From Synchiropus splendidus (lineage: Eukaryota; Chordata; Actinopteri; Syngnathiformes; Callionymidae), in the NCBI RefSeq assembly GCF_027744825.2, contig NC_071335.1, forward strand, positions 13,157,501 through 13,221,500: DNA of 64,000 nucleotides, read 5' to 3'. The notes beneath the pieces are model-generated. The model made no database searches and was not told the origin of the DNA. It saw only the letters and a list, made by a program, of their open reading frames with translations. Shown here piece by piece: positions 61,748 to 64,000 of this stretch; position 1 is the stretch's first letter; each line of letters starts with the position of its first letter. Both the position numbers and the translations under genes were made by a program.

Positions 61748-62610
61748 CTGCTCCACATGACACAAACACAAATGTACATCACGACAATGCAAAGGTATCG
61801 GACCTCATCAAAAGAAAGATGACATTGTGTGTGTGTGTGTGTGTGTGTGTGACACTTCAGCAGACAAGGTCCTGTTACCCATCAACATTTCAGTTGACTG
61901 TGGGATGGAAAGATCTTGAGAGCATATTGGATTCTCTGAAATGCAGCAGCCTGCTATTGATGAACTATGGCGCAGCTTTTTGGACTTAAAATAGGCATCA
62001 TTTCTTCACTGGTGTGATGGTTTTCAATTGTAAACAATTGAATGCACATCTGGTGACACTTGACTATACAGTACTTGCAATGTTTTAACATGCTTTTTGT
62101 TCTCTATTCCTTCGACTATAAAATCAATATACTGTACAGTTAACCCTACCATTATGGCAAAGCTTGCATTTTTGACCGCCATGTTTAAAGTGAAAATCTG
62201 TAGTACGTCTTTCATTTGTGAATCCAATGCCACATGGGTTAAACACATTTCAAGCATGTTTTAGTGAACCTCACAGCTCAGAGGTCCTCTCTGACCAAGA
62301 AAACCAGCGTGGTCTTGAAATTCCTGTCTGTGGCTCACGCTTGTTTCAAAGATTATGCCATGGATGTCGTCTTCAAACTAAAGCACATCCTTCCTCCCCT
62401 CCCTTACTTCAGGTATATTTTCATTCTATTGGCAATAAAAAAAAAGAAAATTAAAATATAATCCCTGTACACTGAGCAAAATCTTGTGTGATAACGCTAC
62501 AAGAAATCTGAGTATGAATAATTACATGTAATAATAATTTTCTTGCTACTTTTTGTTTGACTGGTTCAAGTACAGCATTAACACTGCATTGTCAGCTCAA
62601 AATGTACGAC

Positions 62611-62720
62611 TGTATTTTTCAGACTATAAGTCGCTCTGGAGTATAGCACCAGTCAAAAAGTGCATCATGTAGAAGGAAAAAAAAACTATATAAGCCACAC
62701 TGGACTAAAAGTCACCTTTT
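62611..62720. repeat. dispersed repeat with ACTATAAGTCGC words
   Basis: TGTATTTTTCAGACTATAAG continues TCGCTCTGGAGTATAGCACC, then AGTGCAT, then ACTATATAAGCCACACTGGA and CTAAAAGTCACC. The spaced TATAAGTCGCxCxGGA words are typical of a widespread vertebrate dispersed repeat. The right limit is uncertain. Confidence 0.55.
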
Positions 62721-63246
62721 GGGGGGGGAATTTGTTTAACAAAATCTGTTGCATGAAGTGGTAACACCACTAAGGTCCTCCTGCAAAGCCTTCATGACTC
62801 CCAAACGTGATATGTGTTGTTGTGACGCTACATCATGTGCGATCACACAAGAGTTCTGGCTTGGAGAACAACCTCCTCGATCGGTGGTGGGATGGAATCT
62901 AGATTATTGAGGCACATCACAGACGTAGTACATCACAGATATAAAGTTTACTCCTCGGCCATGTTGGTCAGTGTGAAGTGACGTTTAAAAAACATGTGAA
63001 ATTAGTTATTTTAATACATACAAGTCAGACCTGAGTATTATCAGTAGGACTAGAGAAATGTGGAAAACTGCTACTTGGTCATTTAAAGTGGACCAAACTT
63101 TGAGTCCCTCATTCATTTGTCACATTTCTCGCGAAATTCAATTTACCAAAGTCAATACTTTTGTCAGAATTATCTTGAAATCTCACCGCTCTATTTCAAT
63201 GAACTTCTGCCAATATGACTACAGACTTTAAAAGCTTTTTCTTTTC

Positions 63247-63249
<3 letters not shown>

Positions 63250-63296
<47 letters not shown>
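63250..63296. repeat. (TA)n microsatellite
   Basis: About 23 perfect TA repeats. Confidence 0.9.
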
Positions 63297-63299
<3 letters not shown>

Positions 63300-64000
63300 G
63301 ACATCCTGATTCTAAGATACAGAAATGTCAGACAAAGACTTGATTCTCTTAATCTGCTCCCACATCCTGTCTTGTTTCGAACAGTGCAGAGAGTTGACAG
63401 AGAGAAATCATCCGCTAAGAGCTGGTGTCTTATCTCCAAAGGTGCGGGACAGTGTGGAAGATATCAAACACAGAATGTGTTTCCTAAGTGTCGGCTGGTA
63501 AGAAGAGATGGAGCCCTTCTGAAAAATCTGTATAAGATAAGCAAAGGCGTATTCATGGGCAAAAACCGCAGCAATGTATCAACGTGACAAACAAGAGAGG
63601 AAGAAAGCAGTGGTGGTTACAGCTGTGCATAGGTGTGCGGCAGAGGAAAGCGAGAATCAAGTCTTTTTTATGAAACAAGGGAGGGAGGAAACCCGCCAGC
63701 GGCTTTCAATTCCTCTCTTTTGCCATCTTTGTTGAGCACGTTTTTGGTAAGATAAGGTCACCAGCCTGTTGCTTGTCCTCTCATTTGAGCATCCTTAATG
63801 GTGTTAACATGTTTTTTTTATATATATAATTGTTTTAAGATCAATGATCATACGTCAGTTTCCCCTGTTACCAGAGTCTAACTTAAACAATTGGTCAGTG
63901 ACTGACTGGTCAATAGGGGGTGCTGGGTGCACTTGTTCATCTTTTTATTAAGGAACTATTTATTCACCACTTGGGTCATCATTTATCATGACAGAGTAAG

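Larger units (their letters stand above)
61748..64000. other. ntn1 intron upstream of the linker exon, to the window edge
   Basis: No EGF-like or laminin N-terminal exon was found, so these lie further right. Contains (TG)n at about 61826-61851, a dispersed repeat at 62611-62720, and a 47-bp (TA)n run at about 63250-63296. Confidence 0.5.

Overview
The window is vertebrate nuclear DNA, almost certainly from a teleost fish. Genes are split by GT-AG introns, most of the sequence is AT-rich non-coding DNA with microsatellites, and the interspersed repeats are of kinds common in fish: hAT-type elements, short foldback/MITE-like elements, and L2/CR1-like and RTE-like LINE fragments. There are no operons, CRISPR arrays, rRNA or tRNA genes that I can support.

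Layout. (1) 282-3765, minus: a C2H2 zinc-finger gene with a short acidic first coding exon and one large exon carrying 11 fingers. (2) About 5085-5635, minus: remnant of an L2/CR1-like LINE. (3) 6769-11529, minus: cfap206, a ciliary axoneme gene; ten phase-consistent exons are found, but the exon(s) for the first roughly 70 residues are not. (4) 13044-16631, minus: a TBC1D24-like gene (TBC plus TLDc domains, 11 exons, 710 codons). (5) 18076-47796, plus: stx8 (syntaxin 8, a Qc-SNARE), eight coding exons spread over almost 30 kb, including a 17-nt first coding exon and introns of 14.7 and 8.6 kb. (6) 51523-61747, minus and continuing past the right edge: the last three coding exons of a netrin-1 gene (ntn1), ending in the NTR domain.

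Stx8 and ntn1 lie tail to tail, as STX8 and NTN1 do in tetrapods. That conserved synteny supports both names. The left side (tbc1d24-like, cfap206, zinc finger) is not the tetrapod STX8 neighbourhood as I know it. The genes do not form one pathway. Stx8 acts in endosomal fusion, TBC1D24-family proteins act on vesicle traffic and phosphoinositides, CFAP206 acts at the axonemal radial spoke, and netrin-1 is a secreted guidance cue.

The large stx8 and ntn1 introns and the gap between the two genes hold most of the interesting non-coding material: a 656-bp hAT element with a perfect 8-bp target duplication and a transposase fragment, a nested 134-bp hairpin, two members of one small foldback family, several other terminal-inverted-repeat elements, and homeodomain-site-rich stretches that could be regulatory. 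I found no evidence of a previously undescribed multi-gene system. Exon joins were worked out by hand from splice signals, reading phase and remembered family sequences. No alignment or database search was run.
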